A stretch of 64,000 bases of DNA, from assembly GCA_002452745.1 (NCBI GenBank), contig DKFC01000057.1:1-64000 (forward strand). Direction: 5' to 3'. Source of the stretch: Firmicutes bacterium UBA6806 (lineage in GTDB: Bacteria; Bacillota; Clostridia; Peptostreptococcales; Acidaminobacteraceae). Positions 1 through 9,300 of this stretch are shown here, one piece after another. Both the position numbers and the translations under genes were made by a program. Position 1 is the stretch's first letter, and each line of letters starts with the position of its first letter. The notes under the pieces were generated by a model. The model was not told where the DNA came from. It did no database searches and saw nothing but the letters and a program-made list of their open reading frames with translations.

Positions 1-2
1 TA

Positions 3-947
3 CTTTTTATATTTACAGGATGTGCAAAAAAAGAAAATTTTGCTATCGACGACACATTGAGTATTGAATTGCAACTTGGATGGAGAACTGTGGTTATTGA
101 TGATCAAGAAGATATTAAAAATATTATAACACTGATTAGCACAATGGAAATCAAAGCGAATAATGATGAAATAAGTGATAACTTAGGGTATTTTATTACA
201 AATTATGGTAGACAAGCTTTTGCGATAAGTGATGAGAACGCTTTAAAAATGGGTGGAACAGAGTATTATGGAAGAGAGCAATGCATAGCAATAAGAAAAA
301 TATTGGATAAAAATCTATACAATGAGGATTTAATAGTGGATGCTATAAAATTGTCAAAAAGTATCGTATTAATTGCTCAAGATATGGGGATTGTAAAAGA
401 ATTAACCGAAATAGATAAGGAAAAAGTAATATCCAATACGAGATTTGATTGGAATCAAAGTTTAAGCAACTTGGATTCTGAATATCCAAACTATAAATTG
501 GAATTAAAATTTGATGACAATAATATCAAAGAAATGTTAATAATTGATGATGCTAATATTATATTCAATGATCAAAACTTAGGATGGGTAAAGTTTACAA
601 CGAATGAATATCTATGGCTTTATATCAGTAATATTATTAAACCGAAACAACTAGATAATGAAAATGATGTTGCTTATTTGTTTAATTCAGTAGATATTTT
701 TATAGAAGAGGGCATATATATAGGTGATTATAAGACTAAAAAAAATGAAATAATCAGATGTTTTTCCGAAACAAAAAAAGTTGAAAATAATCATGAAAAT
801 GACGATGTTAGAATTGAATTAAAATTTGTTGTGAATGGACGTGTTTATACAGTGGCAATATATAATGATGGGTATAAATACAAGGAACGGTATTATGAAC
901 ATTTGGGTATTTATGATGAAATAATCGCTCTGATAACAGCAGGCTAA
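3..947 (+). CDS. Putative lipoprotein, 5' end outside the window
   Basis: The reading frame is open from the first bases of the window, so the gene starts upstream. Codons 3-23 read L-F-I-F-T-G-C, the end of a lipoprotein signal peptide with a lipobox; the modified Cys is encoded at 21-23. The TTG at 57 lies inside the mature protein and is not a convincing start because no ribosome-binding site precedes it. The mature part is about 308 residues, acidic, rich in Asn, Ile and Asp, without transmembrane segments, so it is probably anchored to the outer face of the membrane. I do not recognise the family. The gene is clearly more AT-rich than its neighbours, which could mean recent acquisition. 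A terminator follows at 1000-1037. Confidence 0.7.
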   Translation, partial: LFIFTGCAKKENFAIDDTLSIELQLGWRTVVIDDQEDIKNIITLISTMEIKANNDEISDNLGYFITNYGRQAFAISDENALKMGGTEYYGREQCIAIRKILDKNLYNEDLIVDAIKLSKSIVLIAQDMGIVKELTEIDKEKVISNTRFDWNQSLSNLDSEYPNYKLELKFDDNNIKEMLIIDDANIIFNDQNLGWVKFTTNEYLWLYISNIIKPKQLDNENDVAYLFNSVDIFIEEGIYIGDYKTKKNEIIRCFSETKKVENNHENDDVRIELKFVVNGRVYTVAIYNDGYKYKERYYEHLGIYDEIIALITAG

Positions 948-999
948 TTTAGCGATAAAACCAGTTTATACAGTTGAGGTGATGCTTAGACAAGTTAAA

Positions 1000-1037
1000 G
1001 GGCTACTGCAAATATCTGATTTGCTGTAGCCCTTTTT
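1000..1037. terminator. Rho-independent terminator between converging genes
   Basis: A 14-bp stem (GGGCTACTGCAAAT at 1000-1013 with ATTTGCTGTAGCCC at 1019-1032, one T-T mismatch) is followed by TTTTT at 1033-1037. It ends the lipoprotein gene on the plus strand. On the minus strand it lies just beyond fabZ and is followed by a shorter T run, so it may work in both directions. Confidence 0.85.
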
Positions 1038-1062
1038 AAACGATAAAAGAAATTTCTTGGGA

Positions 1063-1494
1063 TTATCCAATCATAAACGAGAGCTCAGCTTCGCAGACTT
1101 TTGCGCCGTCAACCTTTGCAACTGCCTTTCCTACACCGAAATTCGCCCTTGATTTTATGATTTCTATTTCAAGAGATAAAGTATCACCAGGGATTACCTT
1201 TCTCCTAAATTTACATTTGTCTATCCCTGCAAAATAAGCGATTTTGCCTTGATTTTCTTCCTTTTTAAGTAAGACAACCGCTCCGACCTGAGCCAGTGCT
1301 TCTACAATGAGAACGCCTGGCATAACATGCTCTTGCGGAAAATGTCCTTGAAAGAAATACTCGTTTACAGTGACGTTCTTGATCCCCACAGCTCTGACGC
1401 CTTCTTCCAGTTCTACGATTTTATCGACGAGGATAAAGGGGTAGCGATGAGGAATAATTTCTTGAATCTGATTGCTGTTAAAAATGGTTTCCAT
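1063..1494 (-). CDS. fabZ: 3-hydroxyacyl-[acyl-carrier-protein] dehydratase FabZ
   Basis: Cytosolic hot-dog-fold enzyme that removes water from 3-hydroxyacyl-ACP to give trans-2-enoyl-ACP, the third step of each type II fatty-acid elongation cycle. At 143 residues it has normal FabZ length. The N-terminal HRYPFILVDK segment is typical, and the catalytic His with the downstream Glu lies in the HVMPGVLIVEALAQ stretch. An AAGGAG site precedes the ATG at 1494. It is the last gene of the acpP-fabK-fabD-fabG-fabF-fabZ operon, 31 bp after fabF. In streptococci accB lies between fabF and fabZ and accCDA follow; none of these is here. FabA-like isomerase function is less likely, since FabK/FabZ organisms usually use FabM or FabZ variants. 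Confidence 0.95.
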   Translation of the reverse strand: METIFNSNQIQEIIPHRYPFILVDKIVELEEGVRAVGIKNVTVNEYFFQGHFPQEHVMPGVLIVEALAQVGAVVLLKKEENQGKIAYFAGIDKCKFRRKVIPGDTLSLEIEIIKSRANFGVGKAVAKVDGAKVCEAELSFMIG

Positions 1495-1525
1495 CTGAAA
1501 CTCCTTAATTTGTAAAGGGTTTTGA

Positions 1526-2764
1526 TTAGCCTTTAAATTTGCTGAAGATCAAAGTCGCATTATGACCGCCAAAGCCAAGTGAGTTTGTCAGTGCGTACTC
1601 AACATCTTGTTGTCTTCCTTTGTTTGGAACGTAATCCAAATCGCAGAGTTCATCCGCTTCTTGGAAGTTGATGGTTGGCGGAATAAAGCTGTCCATGATT
1701 GCGTTGACGCAAACACAAGACTCAATAGCGCCTGCGGCACCCAGTAAGTGACCTGTCATAGATTTAGTTGAAGAGACAGGCATTTTATAAGCATAGTCGC
1801 CAAAAGCAGACTTGATAGCAGCAGTTTCAAATATATCGTTATAAGGTGTACTTGTTCCGTGAGCGTTGATATAACCCACTTGTTCAGGTGAAATTTGGGC
1901 ATCTTTAAGGGCCATTTTCATTGCCCTTGCGCCACCTTCACCGCCTGGAGCAGGTGTTGTAATGTGGTGTGAATCACTTGTTGAACCGTATCCAACCAGT
2001 TCCGCATAGATAGTAGCACCTCTTTTTTGTGCATGTTCAAGGGTTTCGAGAACCAGCATAGCAGATCCTTCTGACATGACGAAACCACTTCTATCCTTAT
2101 CAAAAGGAATCGAAGCTCTCATAGGATCATGTGATTCATTAAGAGCAGTCATTGCTTGGAAACCACCGATTCCCAAAGCAGAGATTGAAGCCTCTGCGCC
2201 ACCGGCGATGATGACATCATGATAACCACAGCGCAAATCTTTTAATGCCTCTCCAATAGCACTTGCACTGGAGGCACAAGCAGTATTGTAAGTAAGGCAT
2301 GAGCCTTTGACACCCAGTGCAATGGAGACATTGCCAGCAGCCATGTTCGAAATAGACATAGGAATAAAGAAAGGAGACATTCTGTCAGCGCCTTTAGTGA
2401 CGAGTTTCTCACTGTTTTCCTCAATAGTGATTAAACCACCGATTCCAGAACCCAAATAAACACCAACTGCCTGTGCGTTGTCATCTGTAATTTCAAATTT
2501 TGCATCTTCTATAGCCAGCTTTGAAGCGGCAATTGCAAAGTGAGTAAATCTGTCCATTCTCTTTGCGTCTTTTTTATTGATGTAGTCTGTTACGTTAAAG
2601 TCCTTAATTTCTCCAGCACATTTAACTTTAAAGTTTTCTGTGTCAAAGGATTCGATTAAGCTGATACCGCATTTTCCTTCGTGTATGCCTTGTAAAAATG
2701 CATCTTTACCAATTCCAATGGGAGAAACAACTCCCATACCTGTTACAACAACTCTGTTGCTCAT
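1526..2764 (-). CDS. fabF: Beta-ketoacyl-ACP synthase II
   Basis: Condensing enzyme that extends acyl-ACP with malonyl-ACP. The 412-residue thiolase-fold protein carries the full Cys-His-His triad: the nucleophilic Cys in YNTACASSASA (about residue 163), the first His in NAHGTSTPYND (about residue 302) and the second His in SMTGHLLGAAGAIE (about residue 339). The His-His arrangement separates it from FabH, which has His-Asn. A GGAGGG box lies upstream of the start. It is the fifth gene of the fab operon, between fabG and fabZ, the same relative order as in lactic acid bacteria. No fabH is present in the window, so initiation of chain synthesis must be encoded elsewhere. Confidence 0.96.
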   Translation of the reverse strand: MSNRVVVTGMGVVSPIGIGKDAFLQGIHEGKCGISLIESFDTENFKVKCAGEIKDFNVTDYINKKDAKRMDRFTHFAIAASKLAIEDAKFEITDDNAQAVGVYLGSGIGGLITIEENSEKLVTKGADRMSPFFIPMSISNMAAGNVSIALGVKGSCLTYNTACASSASAIGEALKDLRCGYHDVIIAGGAEASISALGIGGFQAMTALNESHDPMRASIPFDKDRSGFVMSEGSAMLVLETLEHAQKRGATIYAELVGYGSTSDSHHITTPAPGGEGGARAMKMALKDAQISPEQVGYINAHGTSTPYNDIFETAAIKSAFGDYAYKMPVSSTKSMTGHLLGAAGAIESCVCVNAIMDSFIPPTINFQEADELCDLDYVPNKGRQQDVEYALTNSLGFGGHNATLIFSKFKG

Positions 2765-2818
2765 TTGTCATACCCTCCGATAATTTATTGTTATGGTTAA
2801 AACATGGACTTATCAAGA

Positions 2819-3541
2819 CTAGATGGCCATTCCGCCATCCACTTGAACAACTTGTCCTGTGATATAGTCTGCTTTTTCAGAAGCGAGGAAAACCACTACA
2901 TTGGCAACATCTTCAGGTTTGCCGAATTTGCCAAGTGGAATTCTCTCAAGAGAAGCTTTTTTAGCTTCTTCACTGATTGCATCGGTCATTTTGGATTGAA
3001 TAAAACCAGGTGCAATGGCATTGACAGTGATATTTCTAGCAGCCAGTTCCCGGGCAACAGACTTGGTAAATCCAATGACGCCTGCTTTTGATGCCGCATA
3101 GTTAGCTTGACCGACATTGCCAGTGATGCCAACGACAGAAGCGATGTTGATAATTTTTCCAAAGCGCTGCTTAATCATAATTCTGGACACGTGCTTAGTA
3201 CAATTAAAAGTTCCCTTTAAATTGATATTTTGCACAGCGTCAAAATCCTCTTCTGTCATTCTGAGGAGAAGGTTGTCCTTTGTAATACCGGCGTTGTTCA
3301 CCAGAAGATCTATCTGACCAAATGATTCCTTGGCAGTTTTGATGATATTTTCGGCTTCGTCGAATTTGCTGACATCCCCTTGAACCAGTACCGTTTCAGT
3401 TTTTAAGATACCAGCGAGTTCCTCGAGTTCTTCACGGCTCTTTCTATAGTTTAACACTAGGTTGTAACCTTCTTCGGCAAGTGCGATGGCGATTGATCTG
3501 CCAATACCTCTGCTTGCCCCTGTTATGATTGCAACTTTCAT
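2819..3541 (-). CDS. fabG: 3-oxoacyl-[acyl-carrier-protein] reductase FabG
   Basis: Short-chain dehydrogenase that reduces 3-oxoacyl-ACP with NADPH in fatty-acid elongation. The Rossmann nucleotide-binding motif GASRGIGRSIA is at residues 8-18, the NNAG motif at about 86-89, and the catalytic Ser-Tyr-Lys triad is seen in the segment from IASVVG through NYAASKAG at about 137-155. The length (240) is usual for FabG. A GAGGTG ribosome-binding site precedes the ATG. It lies between fabD and fabF in the operon, which supports the FabG name over the many other SDR possibilities. Confidence 0.95.
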   Translation of the reverse strand: MKVAIITGASRGIGRSIAIALAEEGYNLVLNYRKSREELEELAGILKTETVLVQGDVSKFDEAENIIKTAKESFGQIDLLVNNAGITKDNLLLRMTEEDFDAVQNINLKGTFNCTKHVSRIMIKQRFGKIINIASVVGITGNVGQANYAASKAGVIGFTKSVARELAARNITVNAIAPGFIQSKMTDAISEEAKKASLERIPLGKFGKPEDVANVVVFLASEKADYITGQVVQVDGGMAI

Positions 3542-3592
3542 TTAGACACCTCATTATCTTATTTCTGTTACAGATGGTTCGGCGATCAATGA

Positions 3593-4549
3593 TTAAATCG
3601 CCTTGCCAATAGACTGTTCATTGAAATACGCAATTGCTTTTTCAAAAGAATCCATATCATAAATTGAAACGACTTTGATACTCTTGTCGATTTTGCCGAT
3701 AAAAGCTGAAAGCGCATTGCCAGGACCAAACTCCACAATTGTATCTATTCCGATGGATTTCATAGATTCAACACATTCTATCCATCTTACAGAGCTGGTA
3801 ACTTGTTTGGCAAGGGTTTCTTTTATAAGGGATTCAGATGCGACGATTCTACCGTCAACATTTGAAATTACAGGTACTTTCATATCTGATATCTTAACTT
3901 TTTCAAGTTCAGTTGCCAGATTTTCCTGTGCTTTTATGAGCATGGAAGTGTGAAACGGTGCACTTACAGGAAGCGGTAAAACTCGTTTTGCACCTTTTTC
4001 TTTTGCGATTTCACCAGCTATTTCCAGAGCTTTGAGCTCGCCGCCCAGTACAATCTGTTTTGGAGAATTGTAATTGCAGACTTCCACAACACCATGCTCG
4101 CTTGCGAGCTTAGCCACTTCTTCAGTGTCTTCAGGTGAGAGACCAACGACTGCACTCATACCACCAACGCCAAATGGAACGGCATCTTGCATGAAAGCGC
4201 CACGTTTTTTTACCAGTTGAACGGCTTCGTCAAAGGCCAGAGACCCTGAACAGACATGTGCGCTGTACTCGCCTAAGCTGAGACCGGCAACTGCGCTTGG
4301 CTTAATATCCACTTTTGACTCAAATGCTTTTAACATGGCAATTGAAGTTGTCAAAATAGCGGGTTGCGTGATTTCAGTTTTATTTAAATCCTCTTGAGGA
4401 CCATTAAAGCAAAGTGATTTTAAATCGTATCCAAGGGCCAAATTTGATTGGTCATATATAATGCGGCTCGCTTCGAAATTTTCGAAGAACTCTTGTCCCA
4501 TGCCTTCTTTTTGAGCGCCTTGTCCTGCAAAAACATATCCAATTTTCAT
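3593..4549 (-). CDS. fabD: Malonyl-CoA:ACP transacylase
   Basis: Transfers the malonyl group from CoA to the phosphopantetheine arm of ACP, supplying the extender unit. The serine hydrolase-like nucleophile sits in GLSLGEYSAHV at about residues 90-100 and the catalytic His in SAPFHTSML at about 200-208. The N-terminal GQGAQKEGMGQEF segment is typical of the family. The length of 318 is close to the family mean of about 310. It lies 18 bp behind fabK and 51 bp ahead of fabG in the same operon. Confidence 0.95.
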   Translation of the reverse strand: MKIGYVFAGQGAQKEGMGQEFFENFEASRIIYDQSNLALGYDLKSLCFNGPQEDLNKTEITQPAILTTSIAMLKAFESKVDIKPSAVAGLSLGEYSAHVCSGSLAFDEAVQLVKKRGAFMQDAVPFGVGGMSAVVGLSPEDTEEVAKLASEHGVVEVCNYNSPKQIVLGGELKALEIAGEIAKEKGAKRVLPLPVSAPFHTSMLIKAQENLATELEKVKISDMKVPVISNVDGRIVASESLIKETLAKQVTSSVRWIECVESMKSIGIDTIVEFGPGNALSAFIGKIDKSIKVVSIYDMDSFEKAIAYFNEQSIGKAI

Positions 4550-4567
4550 GATGTACCTTCCTTTCAG

Positions 4568-5518
4568 CTACTTGTTTGCCACCATCTTAAAGTTTTTTAA
4601 GATGACGGACTCACATTCTGTAAATATTTCTTCTATGATATCTTTAGAGGATTCTTCCTTTTTTATCATGCCAGCAACTTGACCTGCCATGACAGAGCCG
4701 AACTGCATGTCGCCATCCACAGCGGCTTTCTTAAGTGAACCAGCACCCAAGGCCTCAATTTCATCCATAGGGGCGTTTTTCTTTTCCATTTCTGAGTATT
4801 GACGGTATAGCTTGTTCTTTAAAATTCGCACTGGATGACCAGTGGATCTGCCAGTGACCACTGCTGAAGTGTCCTTGGCATCAATGACCATTTCCTTATA
4901 TGCAGGGTGTACGGTACATTCGTGCGCAACCAAGAAGCGAGTGCCCACTTGGATGCCCTTCGCGCCTAACATAAAGGCTGCGGCAGCACCTCTTCCATCT
5001 GCAATACCGCCAGCGGCAACCACAGGGATGGAAACGGCATCTATCACTTGAGGAACCAGTGCCATTGTGGTGAGTTCACCGATATGACCGCCCGCTTCGG
5101 TTCCCTCAGCGATGAGTGCATCAACGCCAAGAGATTCCATACGTCTGGCAAGTGCAACAGAGGCAACCACTGGAATGATTTTAATACCCGCTTCTTTCAG
5201 ACGGTCTACGTACTTTCCTGGACTGCCTGCACCAGTGATGACAATAGGGACGCTTTTTTCAATTGCGAGGTCTATGATATCATCGGCAAATGGACTCAGG
5301 AGCATGACATTCAAGGCGTAAGGTTTCGTTGTCATGGTCTTGATTTTGTCTATTTGAGCTTCAACAATGTGTCGCTCTGCATTTCCTCCGGCAATAACGC
5401 CTAATCCACCGGCATTGGAAACGGCCGACGCCAGATGGGCATCTGATATCCAAGCCATACCGCCTTGGATAATCGGATACTCTATATTAAGTAAATTGCA
5501 TATGTCAGTCTTGAACAT
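4568..5518 (-). CDS. fabK: Enoyl-ACP reductase II, FMN-dependent
   Basis: Flavoprotein that reduces trans-2-enoyl-ACP with NAD(P)H, the last step of the elongation cycle; it replaces FabI in many Firmicutes. The TIM-barrel nitronate-monooxygenase-like fold is recognisable from the N-terminal IIQGGMAWIS, the central EAGGHIG segment carrying the catalytic His (about residue 145), and the C-terminal FMN phosphate-binding stretch GGIADGRGAAAA. At 316 residues the length fits FabK. The operon context favours FabK over 2-nitropropane dioxygenase. An AGGAGG box is placed 5-6 nt before the ATG. A hairpin separates it from acpP. Confidence 0.93.
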   Translation of the reverse strand: MFKTDICNLLNIEYPIIQGGMAWISDAHLASAVSNAGGLGVIAGGNAERHIVEAQIDKIKTMTTKPYALNVMLLSPFADDIIDLAIEKSVPIVITGAGSPGKYVDRLKEAGIKIIPVVASVALARRMESLGVDALIAEGTEAGGHIGELTTMALVPQVIDAVSIPVVAAGGIADGRGAAAAFMLGAKGIQVGTRFLVAHECTVHPAYKEMVIDAKDTSAVVTGRSTGHPVRILKNKLYRQYSEMEKKNAPMDEIEALGAGSLKKAAVDGDMQFGSVMAGQVAGMIKKEESSKDIIEEIFTECESVILKNFKMVANK

Positions 5519-5565
5519 ATTGCCTCCTGAAAATTTATAAAAAGTTTATTTCTTCCTCTTACAAA

Positions 5566-5595
5566 GAAAATCCTCAGCGCAAGCAAAGGATTTTC
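5566..5595 (-). promoter_or_regulatory. Intercistronic hairpin between acpP and fabK
   Basis: GAAAATCC (5566-5573) and GGATTTTC (5588-5595) can form an 8-bp stem with a 14-nt loop in the acpP-fabK transcript. Only three Us follow on the minus strand, so it is probably a weak attenuator or an RNA end-stabiliser. Either would raise the amount of acpP message over the rest of the operon, which fits the high cellular demand for ACP. Confidence 0.5.
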
Positions 5596-5613
5596 CAAAA
5601 CCGTTATTCTAAA

Positions 5614-5835
5614 TTATTTATTGATGTAGTTGACGATATCGCCGACAGTTTTGATGTTTACAGTATCATTTTCATCAACTTTTACTTCAAAAGCATCTTC
5701 GATTGACATGATTAAATCTACCATATCTAAAGAGTCAGCACCTAAATCTTCTCTGATGTTACTTTCCATTGTTACTTCATCTGCATCTAAATCTAATTCC
5801 TCTACTAAAATATCTCTCACTTTTTCAAAAGTCAT
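5614..5835 (-). CDS. acpP: Acyl carrier protein
   Basis: Small acidic four-helix protein that carries acyl chains on a 4'-phosphopantetheine arm. The attachment Ser lies in the perfect GADSLDMVDLIMSIED motif at about residue 35. It is 73 residues long and very rich in Asp and Glu. It is the first gene of the fab operon; an AGGAGG box lies 9 nt before the ATG and a promoter with a FabT-like operator lies about 95-130 bp upstream. In streptococcal clusters fabT and fabH precede acpP, but here the next gene upstream is the divergent pyruvate carboxylase. Confidence 0.96.
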   Translation of the reverse strand: MTFEKVRDILVEELDLDADEVTMESNIREDLGADSLDMVDLIMSIEDAFEVKVDENDTVNIKTVGDIVNYINK

Positions 5836-5928
5836 GGTTCTTTTCCTCCTAAAATTTATTCCGGAAGGCTCATATGCAATTAAGTTATGTTCTATTAAAT
5901 ATGAATCATCCGAATTTTATAATGTTTA

Positions 5929-5958
5929 ATAATATCGAATTAAGAAATCATTTGACAA
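5929..5958 (-). promoter_or_regulatory. Promoter of the fab operon
   Basis: Read on the minus strand, TTGTCA (complement of 5953-5958) is followed by an 18-bp spacer and TATTAT (complement of 5929-5934): five of six consensus bases in each hexamer. It points into acpP and leaves a leader of about 85 nt. The -35 hexamer lies inside the FabT-like palindrome at 5951-5963. Confidence 0.65.
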
Positions 5959-5963
5959 TCAAA
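5951..5963. promoter_or_regulatory. FabT-like operator
   Basis: TTTGACAATCAAA is a perfect 5-3-5 palindrome matching the FabT (MarR family) box known from streptococci and lactococci, whose core is TTTGA-N3-TCAAA. It overlaps the -35 element of the fab promoter, the right place for a repressor. No fabT gene is in the window, so the regulator, if present, is unlinked. The function is inferred from the motif and position only. Confidence 0.65.
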
Positions 5964-5997
5964 GTATATGTTAGTTAAAAAGGAGAATCAAGACATT

Positions 5998-6035
5998 TTA
6001 TAAATTGTTTATAATTGAGTATAAATTGTTTATAA
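5998..6035. repeat. Two tandem palindromes in the acpP-pyc divergent region
   Basis: Copy 1 (5998-6014) is TTATAAA-TTG-TTTATAA, a perfect 7-bp inverted repeat; copy 2 (6019-6035) is the same except for its first base. Sixteen bases (5999-6014 and 6020-6035) are identical and the copies are 21 bp apart, two helical turns, so two dimers could bind the same face of the DNA. It may control the fab operon, pyc or both. The region 5836-6307 otherwise holds only the two promoters; the 60-codon minus-strand frame in it has no gene features. Confidence 0.5.
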
Positions 6036-6248
6036 AGAAAAATGCCACAGAAAGGTGAACTCTAAACTCAAGGTTTATCATACAAAAATATGAATAAATA
6101 TACTGATGCGTATATTTAAAAAATAAAGTTGTATGTGATTTGCGAACAACACGAACAATATTAAATAAAGTTAAAAGCAATTTAACTTTAAAATCATAAG
6201 TTGCCTTTCTCTTAACGCATTAAGAATGACGTACTTCTTTTAAATGGG

Positions 6249-6277
6249 TTGTATTTTTATGTGACAACTGGTATATT
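6249..6277 (+). promoter_or_regulatory. Candidate promoter of pyc
   Basis: TTGTAT (6249-6254), a 17-bp spacer and TATATT (6272-6277) lie about 30 bp before the pyc start. The -10 is good, the -35 weak (three of six). The leader would be very short, about 25 nt, ending in the GGAGGAGGG ribosome-binding site. Confidence 0.4.
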
Positions 6278-6307
6278 GATATGAATTAAATGGAGGAGGG
6301 CTCTAGC

Positions 6308-9300
6308 GTGAAGAAATTTAAACGTGTCTTGGTGGCCAATAGGGGCGAAATTGCTATTCGCGTCTTTAGGGCTTGCCATGAATTGGGGATTAGAACAGTG
6401 GCGATCTACTCAAAAGAAGATCAAAACTCGCTTTTTAGAACAAAGGCGGATGAATCTTACTTGATTGGAAAGAATAAAGGTCCTATTGAGGCTTATTTGG
6501 ATATTGATGAAATTGTGAAACTGGCCATAAAAAAAGGGGTGGATGCAATTCACCCGGGATATGGTTTTTTATCTGAAAATCCTGATTTTGCAAAGAAGTG
6601 TTTAGAAGCGGGCATTGAATTTATTGGCCCGACCTCAGAGATGATGCAGTCAGTTGGCGATAAGATAAAGTCTAAAATTGTGGCGACATCGGCAGGTGTT
6701 CCTATTATTCCAGGTGTGGAAAGACCTATAGCCAACGATGATGAGGCAAAGCTATTTGCCAAAAAAGCAGGATACCCTATTATTCTCAAGGCAGCAGCAG
6801 GTGGCGGCGGCAGGGGGATGCGGATTGTTCGGGATGAGAAGTATTTGATTAAGGAATTTCACGCAGCACGTTCAGAAGCACTTAAGGCATTTGGCAATGA
6901 TGACATCTTTATTGAAAAGTACTTGGAATCGCCAAAGCATATTGAAGTACAAGTGCTAGGTGATAAATATGGCAATATTGTCCATCTTTTCGAACGAGAT
7001 TGTTCCATTCAGAGGAGACATCAGAAGGTGGTGGAATTTACACCAGCGCTGTGTCTTACAGATAAACAGAGGAAACAGATTTGCGAAGACGCCCTCAAAA
7101 TAGCGAGAACGGTTAACTATAGGGGGGCTGGCACTTGTGAATTCTTAGTAGATCAATCTGGAGCACATTATTTTATAGAGATGAATCCTAGAATTCAAGT
7201 GGAGCATACAGTAACTGAAATGGTTACTGGAATAGACCTCGTACAGTCTCAAATACTTGTGGCGGAGGGCTATGCACTGGATTCGCCTGAAATAAACATC
7301 AAAGGACAGACTTCAATTTCTGTCAATGGATATGCTATTCAATGCCGTGTCACAACAGAAGATCCAAAACATGACTTCATGCCGGATACAGGCAAGATTG
7401 ACGTCTATAGAACGGGATCTGGATTCGGTGTGAGACTGGATGGCGGCAATGGATTTACAGGAGCGGTAATATCGCCATATTACGACAGTCTACTGGTAAA
7501 GTGTACAACTTGGTCTAGAAGTTTTGAAGATGCAATTCGAAAATCAGTTCGTGCAATAAAGGAAATAAAAATCAGCGGTGTAAAAACCAATACGGATTTC
7601 CTTATAAATGTCTTAAACCATGAGACTTTTAAAAAGGGACTTTGCGACACCAATTTTATCGCCAATAACAAAGCGCTTATGGACTTTAAATCCAAGACGG
7701 ATAAAGAACTGAGAGTCCTCACTTTCATTGGTGAGAAAGTTGTCAATGAGACAAAGGGGCGTAAACTGGAATTTGATATTCCAAAAGTGCCAAATACAGA
7801 TGGTATGGCTTGGGCCTTTGGAACGAAGCAAGTCTTGGAACAAAAAGGTGCAAAAGGGGTTATTGATTGGATAAGAACTCAAAATAGACTGCTCTTGACA
7901 GATACAACCATGAGAGACGCACATCAGTCATTAATGGCGACGCGTATGAGAACCGTTGACATGGTCAAAGTCGCAAGGGCTACATCGACTCTTGCCCCAG
8001 AACTCTTCTCGCTGGAAATGTGGGGAGGGGCGACCTTTGATGTGGCTTACAGATTCTTAAAGGAAAATCCTTGGGAGAGATTGGACGCCATCAGAGAACG
8101 TGTTCCAAATGTCCTTTTACAAATGCTGATTAGAGGATCAAATGGCGTGGGCTACAAGAACTATCCAGACAACGTCATCAAGTCTCTGATTGATGAAGCT
8201 GCATTGAGAGGCATAGATGTCTTTAGGATTTTTGACTCGCTCAACTGGCTGGACGGCATGAAAGTGTCCATGGAGCAGGTTATAAAAACCGGTAAAATTG
8301 CTGAAGGAACCATTTGTTACACAGGAGATATTCTAGATGAGAGCAGAGATAAATATGGACTCTCGTATTATGTGAATATGGCAAAGGAAATAGAAAAGAT
8401 GGGAGCGCATATTTTGGGGATCAAAGACATGTCGGCGCTGTTAAAGCCATATGCAGCGAAGAAGCTGATTACAGCTCTCAAAAATGAGGTTTCCATCCCA
8501 ATTCATCTCCATACGCACGATACCACTGGAAACGGTGTGGCAACGCTTCTAATGGCGGCTGAAGCCGGTGTAGATATTGTGGATACTGCATTTAACAGCA
8601 TGTCGGGACTTACAAGTCAGCCTGCCCTAAACAGCATCGTGGCAGCACTGTTAAATTCGTCGAGAGATACGGGCCTAAAATTGGATAACATACAGCAAAT
8701 ATCCGATTACTGGGCTAATGTGAGACCTGTGTACAAGCAATTTGAGTCAGATCTAAAGACTTCCAGTGCCGAGATTTATAAATACGAGATTCCAGGAGGA
8801 CAGTATTCAAACTTAAAACCTCAGGTGGACAGTTTTGGACTCAGCCATAAATTTGGTGAGGTCAAAGAGATGTATAAATCTGTAAATGATATGTTTGGAG
8901 ATATTATCAAAGTGACCCCTTCCTCTAAGGCTGTGGGGGACATGGCGATTTTTATGGTTCAAAATGACCTGACGCCAGATAATATTCTCGAAAAAGGTCA
9001 AGATATGGCTTTCCCCGATTCAGTGGTATCTTATTTTGCTGGTTACATGGGACAACCGCAAGGCGGATTTCCAAAGCCACTTCAAAAGATTGTCCTAAAA
9101 AATCAAGAGCCGATAGAATGCCGTCCAGGTGATTTATTGCCGCCAGAGGATTTTGGTACAATTGATGCCCATCTTAGAAACACATTTAAAATCAAACCGA
9201 GCAAATCAGATCTCATCAGCTATGCGCTTTACCCTAAAGTGGTTGAGTCCTATTATGAGTATCTTGAAAAGTGTGGGGATTTCAGTAAAATGGGAAGCGA

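Noticed and set aside
57..947. A TTG-started gene beginning at 57
   Set aside because: The frame is open to the window edge and codes for a lipobox (FTGC) upstream of 57, so 57 is inside the gene.
5998..6180. A 60-codon minus-strand gene in the acpP-pyc gap
   Set aside because: No ribosome-binding site, a low-complexity AT-rich composition, and it overlaps the operator-like palindromes.
6290..6310. ATG 6290 as pyc start
   Set aside because: This ATG lies directly before and reads through the GGAGGAGGG ribosome-binding site that serves GTG 6308.
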